Assembly (NCBI GenBank): GCA_019634835.1
Contig: JAHCAO010000002.1
Location: 158,169-222,168, forward strand
Origin: Gammaproteobacteria bacterium
Lineage (GTDB): Bacteria; Pseudomonadota; Gammaproteobacteria; DSM-16500
Direction of reading: 5' to 3'
Length of the DNA: 64,000 nucleotides
Part shown: positions 1 to 8,586 of the stretch, in pieces
Layout of the letters: each line of letters begins with the position of its first letter
Position numbering within the stretch: the stretch's first letter is position 1
The notes under the pieces: model-generated
Told to the model about the DNA's origin: nothing
What the model saw: only the letters and a program-made list of their open reading frames with translations
The model's database searches: none
Program-made: the position numbers and the translations under genes

Positions 1-208
1 ACTTTCAACCTAAGCGGACAACCTTTGCAACAACAGAACGACATAAGGTGACATGACACACCAAATGCATGCTTGACCTAAGACAAAACACATTGCTGTA
101 GAAGATAACATATGTTATTCATTTGGTTCACCTCATTCTTTTTCTAAGAGTTCCGCCAAACGCAGAAACTCCTTTTCTCATTAGACTTCTTTCCCAAAAG
201 GAATATTT

Positions 209-883
209 ATGCCAATTACAGACTGGCCACGAGAAGACCGGCCAAGAGAAAAATTACTTAATAAAGGTGAACAGGCGCTCACCGATGCAGAATTAATCGC
301 TATCATTTTAAAATCAGGCACTCGCGGCAAAACAGCCCTGGACATTGCTAAAGAATTACTGAGCGAGTTTGGCAATCTAAAAAAACTATTGCGAGCACCC
401 CCACGATCTCTCATGAAGAAACAAGGAATAGGCAGTGCAAAATATGCTTCACTAAGAGCAACTATAGAGCTTGGTAAACGCTATCTGAATGAACGCCTGC
501 CAACTGGCGCTGTATTAAATAACACTCGTGTCACTCAAAGATTTTTGGCTGATCGGTTACGAGATTTCACAAATGAAGTCTTTGCCTGTTTGTTCTTAGA
601 TAACCACTTAAAACTGATTAGTTATAACGAATTATTTTATGGAACAATTAATGAAGCTAATGTTTATCCACGGGAAATTGTCCGGCGTGCTCTTGAACAC
701 AATGCTGCTAAAATCATTCTTGCACATAACCACCCTTCTGGCCGACCCACACCCAGTGCTGCAGACAGAGAAGTGACTTTACTCATCAAAAATGCACTAG
801 GTCTCGTTGATATAGAGGTGATTGACCATATTATTATCGGCAACCCAGAGAATTTCTCATTCGCAGAAGCTGGAATTCTATAG
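209..883 (+). CDS. radC: RadC family JAMM-domain protein
   Basis: A 224-residue protein of the RadC/YicR family. An N-terminal helix-hairpin-helix-like region (about residues 15-95) precedes a JAMM/MPN metalloprotease-like domain. The metal-binding pattern is intact: H173, H175 and D186 in the stretch LAHNHPSG...PSAAD. Length matches E. coli RadC. The family was once linked to DNA repair, but its cellular role is unsettled. The start MPITDWPRED is the usual RadC N-terminus. rpmB-rpmG follow in the same direction, an arrangement common in gammaproteobacteria (radC-rpmB-rpmG), here separated by an inverted-repeat element. Confidence 0.95.
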   Translation: MPITDWPREDRPREKLLNKGEQALTDAELIAIILKSGTRGKTALDIAKELLSEFGNLKKLLRAPPRSLMKKQGIGSAKYASLRATIELGKRYLNERLPTGAVLNNTRVTQRFLADRLRDFTNEVFACLFLDNHLKLISYNELFYGTINEANVYPREIVRRALEHNAAKIILAHNHPSGRPTPSAADREVTLLIKNALGLVDIEVIDHIIIGNPENFSFAEAGIL

Positions 884-916
884 TTAGAGTTAGGGAAAAA
901 GTTAGAGAAAAAGATC

Positions 917-1046
917 ATGAAATCCCGCTACAAGCCGTCACCCTATTATTTTTGGAGACTAGATTGCAGGATGCAATCCTAAACGCCATGGATGGCATGT
1001 TGGGAGCCAAAAAACAATAGGGTGACGGCTTGTAGCGGGATTTCAT
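917..1046. repeat. Long inverted-repeat (MITE-like) element
   Basis: Two arms of about 39 bp (917-955 and 1007-1046) are near-perfect reverse complements and begin and end with atgaaatcccgctacaagcc or its complement. The 50-bp interior contains two smaller hairpins (attgca..tgcaat near 963-977 and gccat..atggc near 986-997), so a transcript could fold into a cloverleaf. It codes for nothing visible and splits radC from rpmB. The shape fits a miniature inverted-repeat element or a folded REP-like repeat. Confidence 0.8.
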
Positions 1047-1150
1047 TCCTGGAAGAAGATATTGCTCTTAATCAAACTTTCTGGTATAAGTTGGGCCCTT
1101 GAAAATTATTTTGAAACGAACAACTTAGACCGATTGATAGAGAGCAACGT

Positions 1151-1390
1151 ATGGCCAAGAAATGTCCAATTACTGGCAAAGCCCCTTTAGTGGGAAATCA
1201 TGTCTCCCATGCAAACAACAAAACCAAGCGGCGTTATTTGCCTAATTTACAATACAAACGTTTCTGGTTAGAAAGCGAGAAACGCTTTATTCGCATACGT
1301 GTTAGCACTCGTGGTATGCGTATTATTGATAAGCATGGCATCGAAGCTGTGCTAGATAACATAAAGCTACGTGATCAAACCACTGCATAA
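1151..1390 (+). CDS. rpmB: 50S ribosomal protein L28
   Basis: A 79-residue basic protein matching L28 over its full length ([20 protein letters not shown] start, then the YLPNLQ and [10 protein letters not shown] segments). L28 is a structural protein of the large ribosomal subunit. It is followed 19 bp later by rpmG, the standard L28-L33 pair. No zinc-binding Cys pairs are seen. The start ATG at 1151 is the only one compatible with the conserved N-terminus. Confidence 0.97.
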   Translation: MAKKCPITGKAPLVGNHVSHANNKTKRRYLPNLQYKRFWLESEKRFIRIRVSTRGMRIIDKHGIEAVLDNIKLRDQTTA

Positions 1391-1409
1391 GATAAACAGG
1401 TAACGACAG

Positions 1410-1604
1410 ATGCGCGACAAAATTAAAATGGTTTCTACCGGTAAAACTAAAGCTGGCAAATCTACCGGAACATTTCGTACCACAACAAAAAATAAAAAGA
1501 AAACCACTGAAAAGTTAAAGATGAAGCACTACGATCCTCGTGCTTATAACCCGCAAACTGATAAAAATGGTATGCATGTGTTATTTGAAGAAGCGAAGAT
1601 TTAG
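1410..1604 (+). CDS. rpmG: 50S ribosomal protein L33
   Basis: A 64-residue basic protein matching L33: [18 protein letters not shown], then the [24 protein letters not shown] core. It lacks the two CxxC pairs of zinc-binding L33, so it is the zinc-independent form. It is slightly longer than the 51-55 residues typical of gammaproteobacteria because of a C-terminal tail ([12 protein letters not shown]). It is cotranscribed with rpmB, judging from the 19-bp gap. Confidence 0.95.
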   Translation: MRDKIKMVSTGKTKAGKSTGTFRTTTKNKKKTTEKLKMKHYDPRAYNPQTDKNGMHVLFEEAKI

Positions 1605-1640
1605 TAGATTTCTGCCCTAAAAATTTCTGCGCGCATGCTC

Positions 1641-1858
1641 CCGTACGTTTCTTCGGGGTAACTCATCGGATCCCAAAAAACGGAAGCTGGTAGATAGCAC
1701 CATTCTAGTCATTACGACGACCAGCTTTGAAATACAATAGGTTGGTTAAAGTTGCAGCCTTTATTCCTTCGCTAGCTTCCATCTTAACAGGCCTTCATGG
1801 CTTCGACATCGCAGAGCTTCTGTTTTTTGGGGCCCTATGACTACCCTCGTGAACGTAC
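1641..1858. repeat. Nested inverted-repeat region
   Basis: This noncoding stretch between rpmG and the desaturase gene shows nested complementarity. An inner pair of about 17 bp lies at 1671-1688 and 1815-1832 (cccaaaaaac.ggaagct against agcttctgttttttggg). An outer, weaker pair lies at 1643-1651 and 1851-1858 (gtacgttt against gaacgtac). It resembles the other inverted-repeat elements in the core part of the window, but it shares no clear sequence with them. Confidence 0.5.
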
Positions 1859-1881
1859 AATGAGCAAAATGTAATAAGCAA

Positions 1882-1926
1882 CGCTACCTACAGGTAAATT
1901 CCGCCGGAATTTACCTGTAGGTAGCG
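1882..1926. terminator. Perfect 45-bp palindrome, probable bidirectional terminator
   Basis: A 22-bp arm (cgctacctacaggtaaattccg) around one central base is mirrored exactly and followed by ctttttctcg on the plus strand. It sits between the converging rpmG (plus) and desaturase (minus) genes, so a transcription stop is likely. The perfect symmetry and length are greater than an ordinary terminator needs, so it may also be a mobile palindrome. Confidence 0.6.
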
Positions 1927-1962
1927 CTTTTTCTCGTGAACGGAACTCTTAAGATACTAATC

Positions 1963-3147
1963 TTAACACTTAGCTCCGCCTGTTTGGGGCACATAAGTTT
2001 TTAATCGACAAGAAAACTTGTGGAGCGTTTCAATGCCTGTAGCCTCTGCTTGCTGACACCACTCCTGCAAAGCATCAAGCAATTCTTTTTGACTAGCTGT
2101 ACTACGATTCCAAATATCTTGTAACTTGATACGAAATTGATAAATAACTCGCAGTGACTGGAAATTCTCCAACACTGCTGCCAAGCGTAATCTTTGCGAC
2201 GCTTTCATAATAGACGAATCACACACTAATATGGTTTTAGCGCGACATAACAGCATTTTACTAGCTTTGCTAGCACGTTTCTTTTCCTCTTGCAACACAG
2301 GCATGACAACTTCCCGACTATAGCGCGACATCACTTGGAACCGATACATAATAATAGCTTTCAGCGTATCCGTATCAATACACGTTTTTGTTGGCAACAT
2401 CTTTGGTTGAGGCACAATACGCTTTGGCTTAGCTAAACCAAATAGTTGCAATAACCTAATCACATACCAACCCATATCCACTTCCCACCATTTAGCTGAG
2501 AATTTTGCTGAAGTAGCAAAAGCATGATGATTATTATGCAATTCCTCGCCACCAAGAAAAAAACCTATAGGCAAAATATTTCGGGAATTATCTTGTACTT
2601 CAAAGTTCCTATATCCCCAAAAATGCCCAATTCCATTAATTACTCCAGCAGCAAATAAAGGAATCCAAGCCATTTGCAATGCCCAGATAGTCAGGCCCAT
2701 TGTGCCAAATAAGACAAGGTCGATGGACAACATGAGATAGATACCCGCCATACTCCAGCGAGTATAAAGATTGCGCTCAATCCAATCGTCCGGTGTACCT
2801 TCCCCATATCGTTCTAGTGTTTCCTGGTTTTTTGATTCTTTACGATAGAGTTCTGCACCTTCAAAAAAAACTTTCTTGAGCCCCATTACTACTGGACTAT
2901 GCGGATCCCCCACCCTCTCGACTTTAGCATGGTGTTTTCTATGAATAGCAGCCCACTCTTTTGTCACCATCCCCGTTGTTAGCCATAGCCAAAAACGGAA
3001 AAAATGACTGACAATAGGATGTATCACCAAAGCCCGATGCGCCTGACAACGATGCAAATATAACGTAACTGCTAGAATAGTGATTTGAGTAAGGCTAAGT
3101 AAAACAACAAGATACCCCCACCACGGCAATTGAAATAATCCAAACAC
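1963..3147 (-). CDS. Fatty acid desaturase (acyl-CoA/acyl-lipid delta-9 type)
   Basis: A 394-residue membrane di-iron desaturase. The three histidine boxes are intact: HRCQAH (32-37), HRKHH (69-73) and HNNHH (204-208). Hydrophobic segments lie between them (about 10-32, 45-62, 132-175). Such enzymes put a cis double bond into membrane fatty acids, using oxygen and an electron donor at the inner membrane. The C-terminal 130 residues are basic and helical, a tail often seen in Legionella and Pseudomonas homologues. The gene stands alone on the minus strand, 46 bp downstream of the ABC exporter gene, so the two may share a transcript. Confidence 0.9.
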   Translation of the reverse strand: MFGLFQLPWWGYLVVLLSLTQITILAVTLYLHRCQAHRALVIHPIVSHFFRFWLWLTTGMVTKEWAAIHRKHHAKVERVGDPHSPVVMGLKKVFFEGAELYRKESKNQETLERYGEGTPDDWIERNLYTRWSMAGIYLMLSIDLVLFGTMGLTIWALQMAWIPLFAAGVINGIGHFWGYRNFEVQDNSRNILPIGFFLGGEELHNNHHAFATSAKFSAKWWEVDMGWYVIRLLQLFGLAKPKRIVPQPKMLPTKTCIDTDTLKAIIMYRFQVMSRYSREVVMPVLQEEKKRASKASKMLLCRAKTILVCDSSIMKASQRLRLAAVLENFQSLRVIYQFRIKLQDIWNRSTASQKELLDALQEWCQQAEATGIETLHKFSCRLKTYVPQTGGAKC

Positions 3148-3193
3148 GTCCCGACTCCTCCACGGATAATTTTTTCGATTTTACCACACAAGC

Positions 3194-4981
3194 CTAAAGC
3201 CTGTTGACATTTATTTCCTCAGCCACTTCGGTGGCTCTATACTGAGACATATTCACCACATGGTGATGAAAAGCATCAACACTAGAATGATGCGCTACAC
3301 TAATGATTGAACAATTTGGCAGCCGCTCACGCAACACATTATACAAGTGTGCTTCGTTTGCTAAATCCAGCATAGATGTACTTTCATCCAGGAACACCCA
3401 ATCAGGCTTATGTAACAGCACGCGTGCAAACGCAACACGTTGCTGCTCGCCAGGAGATAACTGCTCAGACCAACGCGCCATTTCATTTAACCGTGGAATA
3501 AATGCTTCTAGATGACAATCACGTAATGCATTTTCTACCTGCTTTTCTAATTCAGGGTTTTTCTTGTCAGGAAACATAATCGCTTCCGTTAATGTTCCCA
3601 TTGGCATGTAAGGCTTTTGCGGCAAGTACATCACTTGTTTATTTTCAGGAAAGACCACTTCGCCTGATGCATATGGCCAAACTCCGGCTATTGTGCGAAT
3701 AAATGTGCTTTTACCAATGCCAGACTCCCCTTTGATAACATAATTATTGCCATGAATAAAACACTCATCGATAGACCCAAGCATAACATTATTCTGAGTG
3801 GTTCTAATGACCAGATCCTTGACTACAATTTCATTTTTAGGATCCTGCTTAAATACAATTCCATCCGCCTTTTCGACTTTCTTTTCCACATCATTAAGAT
3901 GCCCAATAAATGTTGTCAAACGTCGGGAAATCGCACGCCATTCAGCAATCAGCGTAAACGAATTCACAAGATAGGATAGTGATTCTTGTATCTGGCTAAA
4001 TGCTCTGATACTTTGCATTAAACCACCCAACAAGAATACTTTATTAAAATAATTAGGCAACGCGATAAGCAGTGGAAGCAATACGGCTAACTGATTAAAC
4101 CCGCCGGTAAACCACAATAATAATTTTTGTCGTAAAATAATCGCATACCAATTTTCTAGTACTCTAAAGAAATGGAAATCTAAAATACTTTTTTGATGAT
4201 GCTCTCCACGATATAACGCAACTTGTTCCGCATGCGAACGCAAATCGATTGCTGAAAAACGAAATGTTGCCTCACGCCGTTGTTGCTCAAAATTTAAATC
4301 AACTAACGGCCTACCAATTTTAAATGTGATTAAAGTACCAATTAAGTTGTATAACAAACCCACCCACACTAGATATCCATAAATATGGACCGTACCGAAT
4401 GGGCCCAGTGAAATGGTAAAAACACCGGATAGTGTCCAGAGAATATAAACAAACGCGGGAAAAGTCGTCACCGCGCTAACTAATCCTACCGTCAAATTGA
4501 TGGAATTCACCACTAGACCATTCACATCATCTTGGATACGCTGATCGGGATTGTCCGTGCTAGCATCAAACGTTTCAAGGTAATAATAACCACGCTTTTC
4601 AAGCCAACGATTAATTAATTGATCCGTCAACCAACGCCGCCAACGAAGTGCAAAAATCTGTGAGACATAATAACGATAAACGGCAACAATAATATAAAAT
4701 GCGGCAAGGATGAAGAAAAAAACCAATAAACGTACAGACGCCTGGACATTATAAGCTTGTAACGCATCATAAAAATAATTGTACCAATAATTAAAAACAA
4801 CATCGAACCCAACTAGCACAATAGTCAAAATGATGACTACGGTAAAAAATAAATAAGCAGATGCTTTGTACTCAGACTGCCAATAAAGTTTTATTAATTG
4901 CCAGGTATTGTAGTACTGAGACTGTAATAACTGTTTAGCCTTATTGTTTGGATACAACTCCATGTAAACCTCATTCTTCAC
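3194..4981 (-). CDS. SbmA/BacA-like ABC transporter, fused permease and ATPase
   Basis: A 595-residue half-transporter. An ABC_membrane_2 (SbmA/BacA, YddA-like) domain covers about residues 30-330 with several membrane segments. A nucleotide-binding domain has Walker A GESGIGKST near 415-423, signature LSPGEQQRV near 505-513 and Walker B WVFLDEST just after. It presumably works as a homodimer in the inner membrane. Relatives import peptides or move very-long-chain fatty acids; the substrate here is unknown. Its position upstream of a fatty-acid desaturase makes a lipid role worth considering, but that is inference. Confidence 0.85.
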   Translation of the reverse strand: MKNEVYMELYPNNKAKQLLQSQYYNTWQLIKLYWQSEYKASAYLFFTVVIILTIVLVGFDVVFNYWYNYFYDALQAYNVQASVRLLVFFFILAAFYIIVAVYRYYVSQIFALRWRRWLTDQLINRWLEKRGYYYLETFDASTDNPDQRIQDDVNGLVVNSINLTVGLVSAVTTFPAFVYILWTLSGVFTISLGPFGTVHIYGYLVWVGLLYNLIGTLITFKIGRPLVDLNFEQQRREATFRFSAIDLRSHAEQVALYRGEHHQKSILDFHFFRVLENWYAIILRQKLLLWFTGGFNQLAVLLPLLIALPNYFNKVFLLGGLMQSIRAFSQIQESLSYLVNSFTLIAEWRAISRRLTTFIGHLNDVEKKVEKADGIVFKQDPKNEIVVKDLVIRTTQNNVMLGSIDECFIHGNNYVIKGESGIGKSTFIRTIAGVWPYASGEVVFPENKQVMYLPQKPYMPMGTLTEAIMFPDKKNPELEKQVENALRDCHLEAFIPRLNEMARWSEQLSPGEQQRVAFARVLLHKPDWVFLDESTSMLDLANEAHLYNVLRERLPNCSIISVAHHSSVDAFHHHVVNMSQYRATEVAEEINVNRL

Positions 4982-5163
4982 TGAATGCTGTATTTCAATC
5001 CGATGTTACGTAAATGTTTGGTTAAGCCCATCATCCGTTGGCTTTTTGTCACTAAAGCGTCGTACTACAACAACGCCAGCTTGTCCGCGGTTATCCAGAT
5101 TGGCGACCCATCTAGCATTTTCAACGGCTTAACCGGACATTTACGATGTTACCACTCAACCGT

Positions 5164-5202
5164 TTGTTTAAGAAACTAATCACGTTATAATCAACGTGAT
5201 TC
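5164..5202 (+). promoter_or_regulatory. Promoter with dyad operator for the OmpA-like lipoprotein gene
   Basis: A -35-like TTGTTT (5164-5169) is separated by 16 bp from a consensus -10 TATAAT (5186-5191). The -10 sits inside a perfect 9-bp dyad, aatcacgtt and aacgtgatt (5179-5202) with a 6-bp centre. A protein bound to the dyad would block RNA polymerase. The factor is unknown. Confidence 0.6.
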
Positions 5203-5263
5203 ATAGCTTGTGGGAAAATGAGTGGCAAGCAATCAAACCAAGAATTTCATCATGGAAACTATT

Positions 5264-6064
5264 ATGCAAAGGAAAGCGAAAACCATAGGCACATTAATTC
5301 TTTCCCTATCTATGCTTACCAGCTGCTCATACAATCCTTTTATTGCTGATAACCACGAGACAGGCAGTCCCATTGGTGCTGCTATTGGTGCCGGCATAGG
5401 TGCTGGTGGTGTGGCCGCGCTGGGCGGATCTAAATTTTATATGGGATTAGGTGGCTTAGCTGGTGGTGCCATTGGATACTATGTCACAACATTGCGCTAC
5501 GATTCTGGCGGCATCATCCAATCTGGCGGCAAAGTATATAAGATAGGCGACCTTATTGGCATATACATTCCCAGCGATAAATTATTTGAACCAAACTCCG
5601 ATGCCTTCTTACCACAAGCAAAAAGTATTCTTGATAGCACGGCTGTTGTCTTAGCACGGTCACCAACAAACAACATTCTCATTTCTGGCAGTACAAGCGG
5701 ATTTTATCGCTCAAAGTGGGAGCAAAAACTTTCTGAGCACAGAGCACAAAAAGTTGCTGGCTATCTCTGGAGTGCCGGTATTAATAACTTTAAAGCTCCC
5801 GGCCTAGATTTGCGTAAATTAAATTATGTTGGCTACGGTGATTATTTTCCTCTTGCAAACAAAATCACCAACGATGGGATACGTGAAAATAGCCGTATTC
5901 AAATTACCTCTTATCCATCGGATTGCGACTTAGGGCTCGATAAACGACATGTGGCAGTCCACAACATTGGCAATATGGATAGCGACGATGATATTGCTAA
6001 CGCTCCAACAAGTCGCTGTAATACCACTAACTCCTCAGGGGATTGCATGGATGATATTGTTTAA
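5264..6064 (+). CDS. OmpA-family outer-membrane lipoprotein with glycine-zipper region
   Basis: The chosen start (MQRKAKTIG) gives a lipoprotein signal ending in the lipobox LTSC, so the mature N-terminal Cys would be lipidated. An upstream GTG at 5222 would bury the signal. Residues about 35-75 are a glycine zipper (GAAIGAGIGAGG, GLGGLAGGAIGYY). A C-terminal OmpA-like peptidoglycan-binding domain follows (about 95-220: FEPNSDAFLPQA, LSEHRAQKV, GYGDYFPLA, NSRIQI). A likely role is tethering the outer membrane to peptidoglycan. Its last 38 bp overlap the end of convergent waaC. Confidence 0.8.
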   Translation: MQRKAKTIGTLILSLSMLTSCSYNPFIADNHETGSPIGAAIGAGIGAGGVAALGGSKFYMGLGGLAGGAIGYYVTTLRYDSGGIIQSGGKVYKIGDLIGIYIPSDKLFEPNSDAFLPQAKSILDSTAVVLARSPTNNILISGSTSGFYRSKWEQKLSEHRAQKVAGYLWSAGINNFKAPGLDLRKLNYVGYGDYFPLANKITNDGIRENSRIQITSYPSDCDLGLDKRHVAVHNIGNMDSDDDIANAPTSRCNTTNSSGDCMDDIV

Positions 6065-7079
6065 ATTTGCTTACTTCTGCCCATACACGTGCGGGAGATA
6101 TCGTGGCATAACAGGCTGGTTTGATGGCTGATTCACCTCGATATTGACATGTACGACTCAAACAAGGAACACAGGGAAAATCTGCAGTAAGATGAACAGA
6201 CGCCATCCCTAGTGCGCCCGTGTAGTGAGGATTAGTAGAGCCATAGATTGAAATTGTAGTCACCCCTAGCGCAGCAGCAAGATGACCCAAGCCAGTATCA
6301 ACAGCGACTACTGTTTTCGCATTCGCTAAAAGTGTTGCCATAGCAGAAATTCCTAAACGCGGCAGCACTTCAACAGCAGGATTGCCTTCTGCGATACGCT
6401 CCGCTTTTTCTATTTCCTCTACATTGTTTCCACTCATTTTTACTCGATATCCACATTGGCTTGCTAATCCTGCCAAGCTTCTCCAATGAGATTCCGGCCA
6501 TTGTTTTGATGTCCAGGTGGTACCATATAAAAACACCAAATAATTTTCATCTTTCACATGCGGCTGAAATTGGCTCCGATCTAAGCCAAAATCAGGCAGA
6601 GACCCAGGTAGCTGATAACCCAACGCTTGGCTAAATAATTCACGCATGCGGACAATGGCATGTTGATAAAAATTGACTTTGTATTTTCGCTGATAAGCCC
6701 ATGATGCCAACGATTCACGCGCTGACTGCCAATCCAGTCCAACACGTGTACCAGATGCACATAAGGTGAGAAAGGCACTCTTCACTAACCCTTGTGCATC
6801 CAAAATCAAATCATAGTGATATTCTTGTAATTGCTCGCGTAACCGCTTCCATTCTTTGCGCGTATCACGAGAAAATATTCCTTTGCGCCAGCGGCGTAAA
6901 GCAACGGGAATCACGCGATCCACCTTGGGATGCCATGAAGGAATACTAGCGAATCCATCTTCAACCACCCAATCAAATGATATCCCGGGTATCATGATAC
7001 CCGCATCTGTTAGTGCTGGCAGCGTATGAATAATATCGCCCATTGAAGATGTTTTAATTAAAAGCACGCGCACTAGCAT
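6027..7079 (-). CDS. waaC: LPS heptosyltransferase I
   Basis: A 350-residue glycosyltransferase family 9 enzyme that adds the first heptose to Kdo-lipid A at the cytoplasmic face of the inner membrane. The N-terminus has VLLIKTSSMGDIIHTLPAL and the C-terminal donor-binding half has VAVDTGLGHLAAALGV and YGSTNPHYTG. It is slightly longer than E. coli WaaC because of a C-terminal extension. Its start overlaps the end of waaF by 26 bp, so the two are translationally linked. I call it WaaC rather than WaaF from the SMGD and DTGLGHLAAAL signatures. Confidence 0.88.
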   Translation of the reverse strand: MLVRVLLIKTSSMGDIIHTLPALTDAGIMIPGISFDWVVEDGFASIPSWHPKVDRVIPVALRRWRKGIFSRDTRKEWKRLREQLQEYHYDLILDAQGLVKSAFLTLCASGTRVGLDWQSARESLASWAYQRKYKVNFYQHAIVRMRELFSQALGYQLPGSLPDFGLDRSQFQPHVKDENYLVFLYGTTWTSKQWPESHWRSLAGLASQCGYRVKMSGNNVEEIEKAERIAEGNPAVEVLPRLGISAMATLLANAKTVVAVDTGLGHLAAALGVTTISIYGSTNPHYTGALGMASVHLTADFPCVPCLSRTCQYRGESAIKPACYATISPARVWAEVSKFKQYHPCNPLRS

Positions 7080-8124
7080 TATCCTCTATGTGTACTGACC
7101 ACTCTGTCATCTCAGCTAATACCAGATTCGGCGTTAAATCACGCATACAACGATGATGGCCAAGTGGACAAATTCTTTCAAAGCAAGGCTGACATTCCAA
7201 TTCAAGTTTTAAAATCTTTGCCTCTGAAGATAATGGTGGCGTGAAAGCTGGACTGGTAGGTCCATAGGTTGTAATTAATGGTTTTTTCAGTGCAGCAGCC
7301 ATATGCATAAGACCCGAATCATTCGTGACAACTCCTGACACTAAGGAAAGCAAATTGATCGTCTCAAACAGTTCCGTGCGTCCAGAAATATTTTCACAGC
7401 GATTATCTGTTAGCTGCATTATCTTATCTGTGATAGGACGGTCTGCTTGTGAACCAAATAGCCAAACATCCCAACCTTCCGCCAGCTTCTGATTAGCGAT
7501 TTGTGCAAAATACTCTTCAGGCCAACGCTTAGCAGGACCATACGCTGCGCCAGCACCTAACGCTAATATGGGACGGCCACGCCAAATCGGCTGGATTTTT
7601 TCTAATGTTGCTGCTTGGCATGCTTCTGTGACTTTGAATTCGGGGTAAGGATAAATTGCAGGCAGCGGCTCATTTGGACGTAACCCTAATGCCATATATT
7701 GCTCTATCATGAGCGGGTAGCGATTTTTGTCCAACCGACGAACATCATTTAAAAGAATGTAACGATACTCGCCTACCCATCCTGTGCGTAATGGAATATT
7801 GGCAAGCCACGGTATCAACGCTGATTTAAATGAGTTTTGCAATACGATTGCTTGATCGTAATGATTCGCTCGCAGCTTTCTCGCGATTCGATAACGTGCT
7901 CTCAGCTTCACTTCTCCATGAGTCAGCGGCATCTCAATCGCTTGTGAAACTTCTGGCATGCATCTCAATAATGAAAAAGTCCACGCAGGGGCAAAAACAT
8001 CAATGTTGATATTGGCATTGCGCATCTTTAATAATTTAAAGAGGCTCTGTGCCATCACCATATCGCCGATCCAAGCAGGACCAATAATTAATACGTTGTA
8101 TAATATCACAAACAAAACTACCAT
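7054..8124 (-). CDS. waaF: LPS heptosyltransferase II
   Basis: A 356-residue glycosyltransferase family 9 enzyme. It has the N-terminal VLIIGPAWIGDMVMAQSLFK signature and the C-terminal VVTNDSGLMHMAAAL motif of WaaF, and cysteines in the CQPCFERICPLGHHRCM stretch that are common in this family. It adds the second inner-core heptose. The start is uncertain: the ATG at 8124 lacks a clear ribosome-binding site and adds about nine residues to the usual N-terminus. It is downstream of a small zinc-finger gene (31-bp gap) and upstream of waaC. Confidence 0.88.
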   Translation of the reverse strand: MVVLFVILYNVLIIGPAWIGDMVMAQSLFKLLKMRNANINIDVFAPAWTFSLLRCMPEVSQAIEMPLTHGEVKLRARYRIARKLRANHYDQAIVLQNSFKSALIPWLANIPLRTGWVGEYRYILLNDVRRLDKNRYPLMIEQYMALGLRPNEPLPAIYPYPEFKVTEACQAATLEKIQPIWRGRPILALGAGAAYGPAKRWPEEYFAQIANQKLAEGWDVWLFGSQADRPITDKIMQLTDNRCENISGRTELFETINLLSLVSGVVTNDSGLMHMAAALKKPLITTYGPTSPAFTPPLSSEAKILKLELECQPCFERICPLGHHRCMRDLTPNLVLAEMTEWSVHIEDNASARAFN

Positions 8125-8155
8125 TATGTTTATTGCATCAGGAATTGGTACAGGG

Positions 8156-8362
8156 TTATCCGATCCAGTTTTTCAAAACGTACTCTGTACCACAATAAGG
8201 ACAAACCACTCTACCAACTTCTTCTATGGGCAAGTAAACACGCGGATGAGCATCCCACACGCGATCATCACGCGGCGGGCACGAAAGAGGTAAATCTGCA
8301 TACGAAATTTCGTTATGAAGTTTCGTACAAGCTTGTTCAGCACCCCCCTGATTTTTTTGCAT
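8156..8362 (-). CDS. Small zinc-finger domain protein
   Basis: A 68-residue protein starting MQKNQGGAEQAC. The ATG at 8362 is preceded by a good GGGAGA ribosome-binding site. It ends in a zinc-finger motif of the NDUFS6/pfam10276 type, with HPRVYLPIEE then VVCPYCGTEYVL, so the ligands are one His and three Cys (one near the N-terminal end of the motif). Bacterial members are small proteins of unknown function, often beside LPS or central metabolism genes. The reading frame runs further upstream but that part lies in a repeat element and has no start signal. Confidence 0.8.
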   Translation of the reverse strand: MQKNQGGAEQACTKLHNEISYADLPLSCPPRDDRVWDAHPRVYLPIEEVGRVVCPYCGTEYVLKNWIG

Positions 8363-8403
8363 CGTACTTCTCCCATGCTTAATCAGCCTTCTAAACAGCG
8401 ACA

Positions 8404-8538
8404 GGTTAAGTTTGACCCATACTGACGTAGATTCCGAGGGGTGAGACCAACTCCTTTTCACGCACAGCTTGCGAGCACGAAAAGAATTGGCCTATGACAG
8501 AACCCCGAGGCATTGTAGCTACAGATCAAACTTAATCC
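8404..8538. repeat. About 135-bp inverted-repeat element, copy 1
   Basis: Terminal arms ggttaagtttgacc (8404-8417) and its near-complement gatcaaacttaatcc (8524-8538) enclose a central block at 8455-8483. That block matches 24 of 29 positions in the element at 11497-11630, all five differences being transitions. It is noncoding, and lies between the zinc-finger gene and the epimerase gene. Confidence 0.65.
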
Positions 8539-8586
8539 ATCATTGTGCTAGGCGCTTATAATACCTGATTGCCCCATACTTCCCAA

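Noticed and set aside
4985..5179. Small plus-strand frame between the ABC exporter and the lipoprotein gene
   Set aside because: No ribosome-binding site, no homology, and it runs through the -35 region of the lipoprotein promoter.
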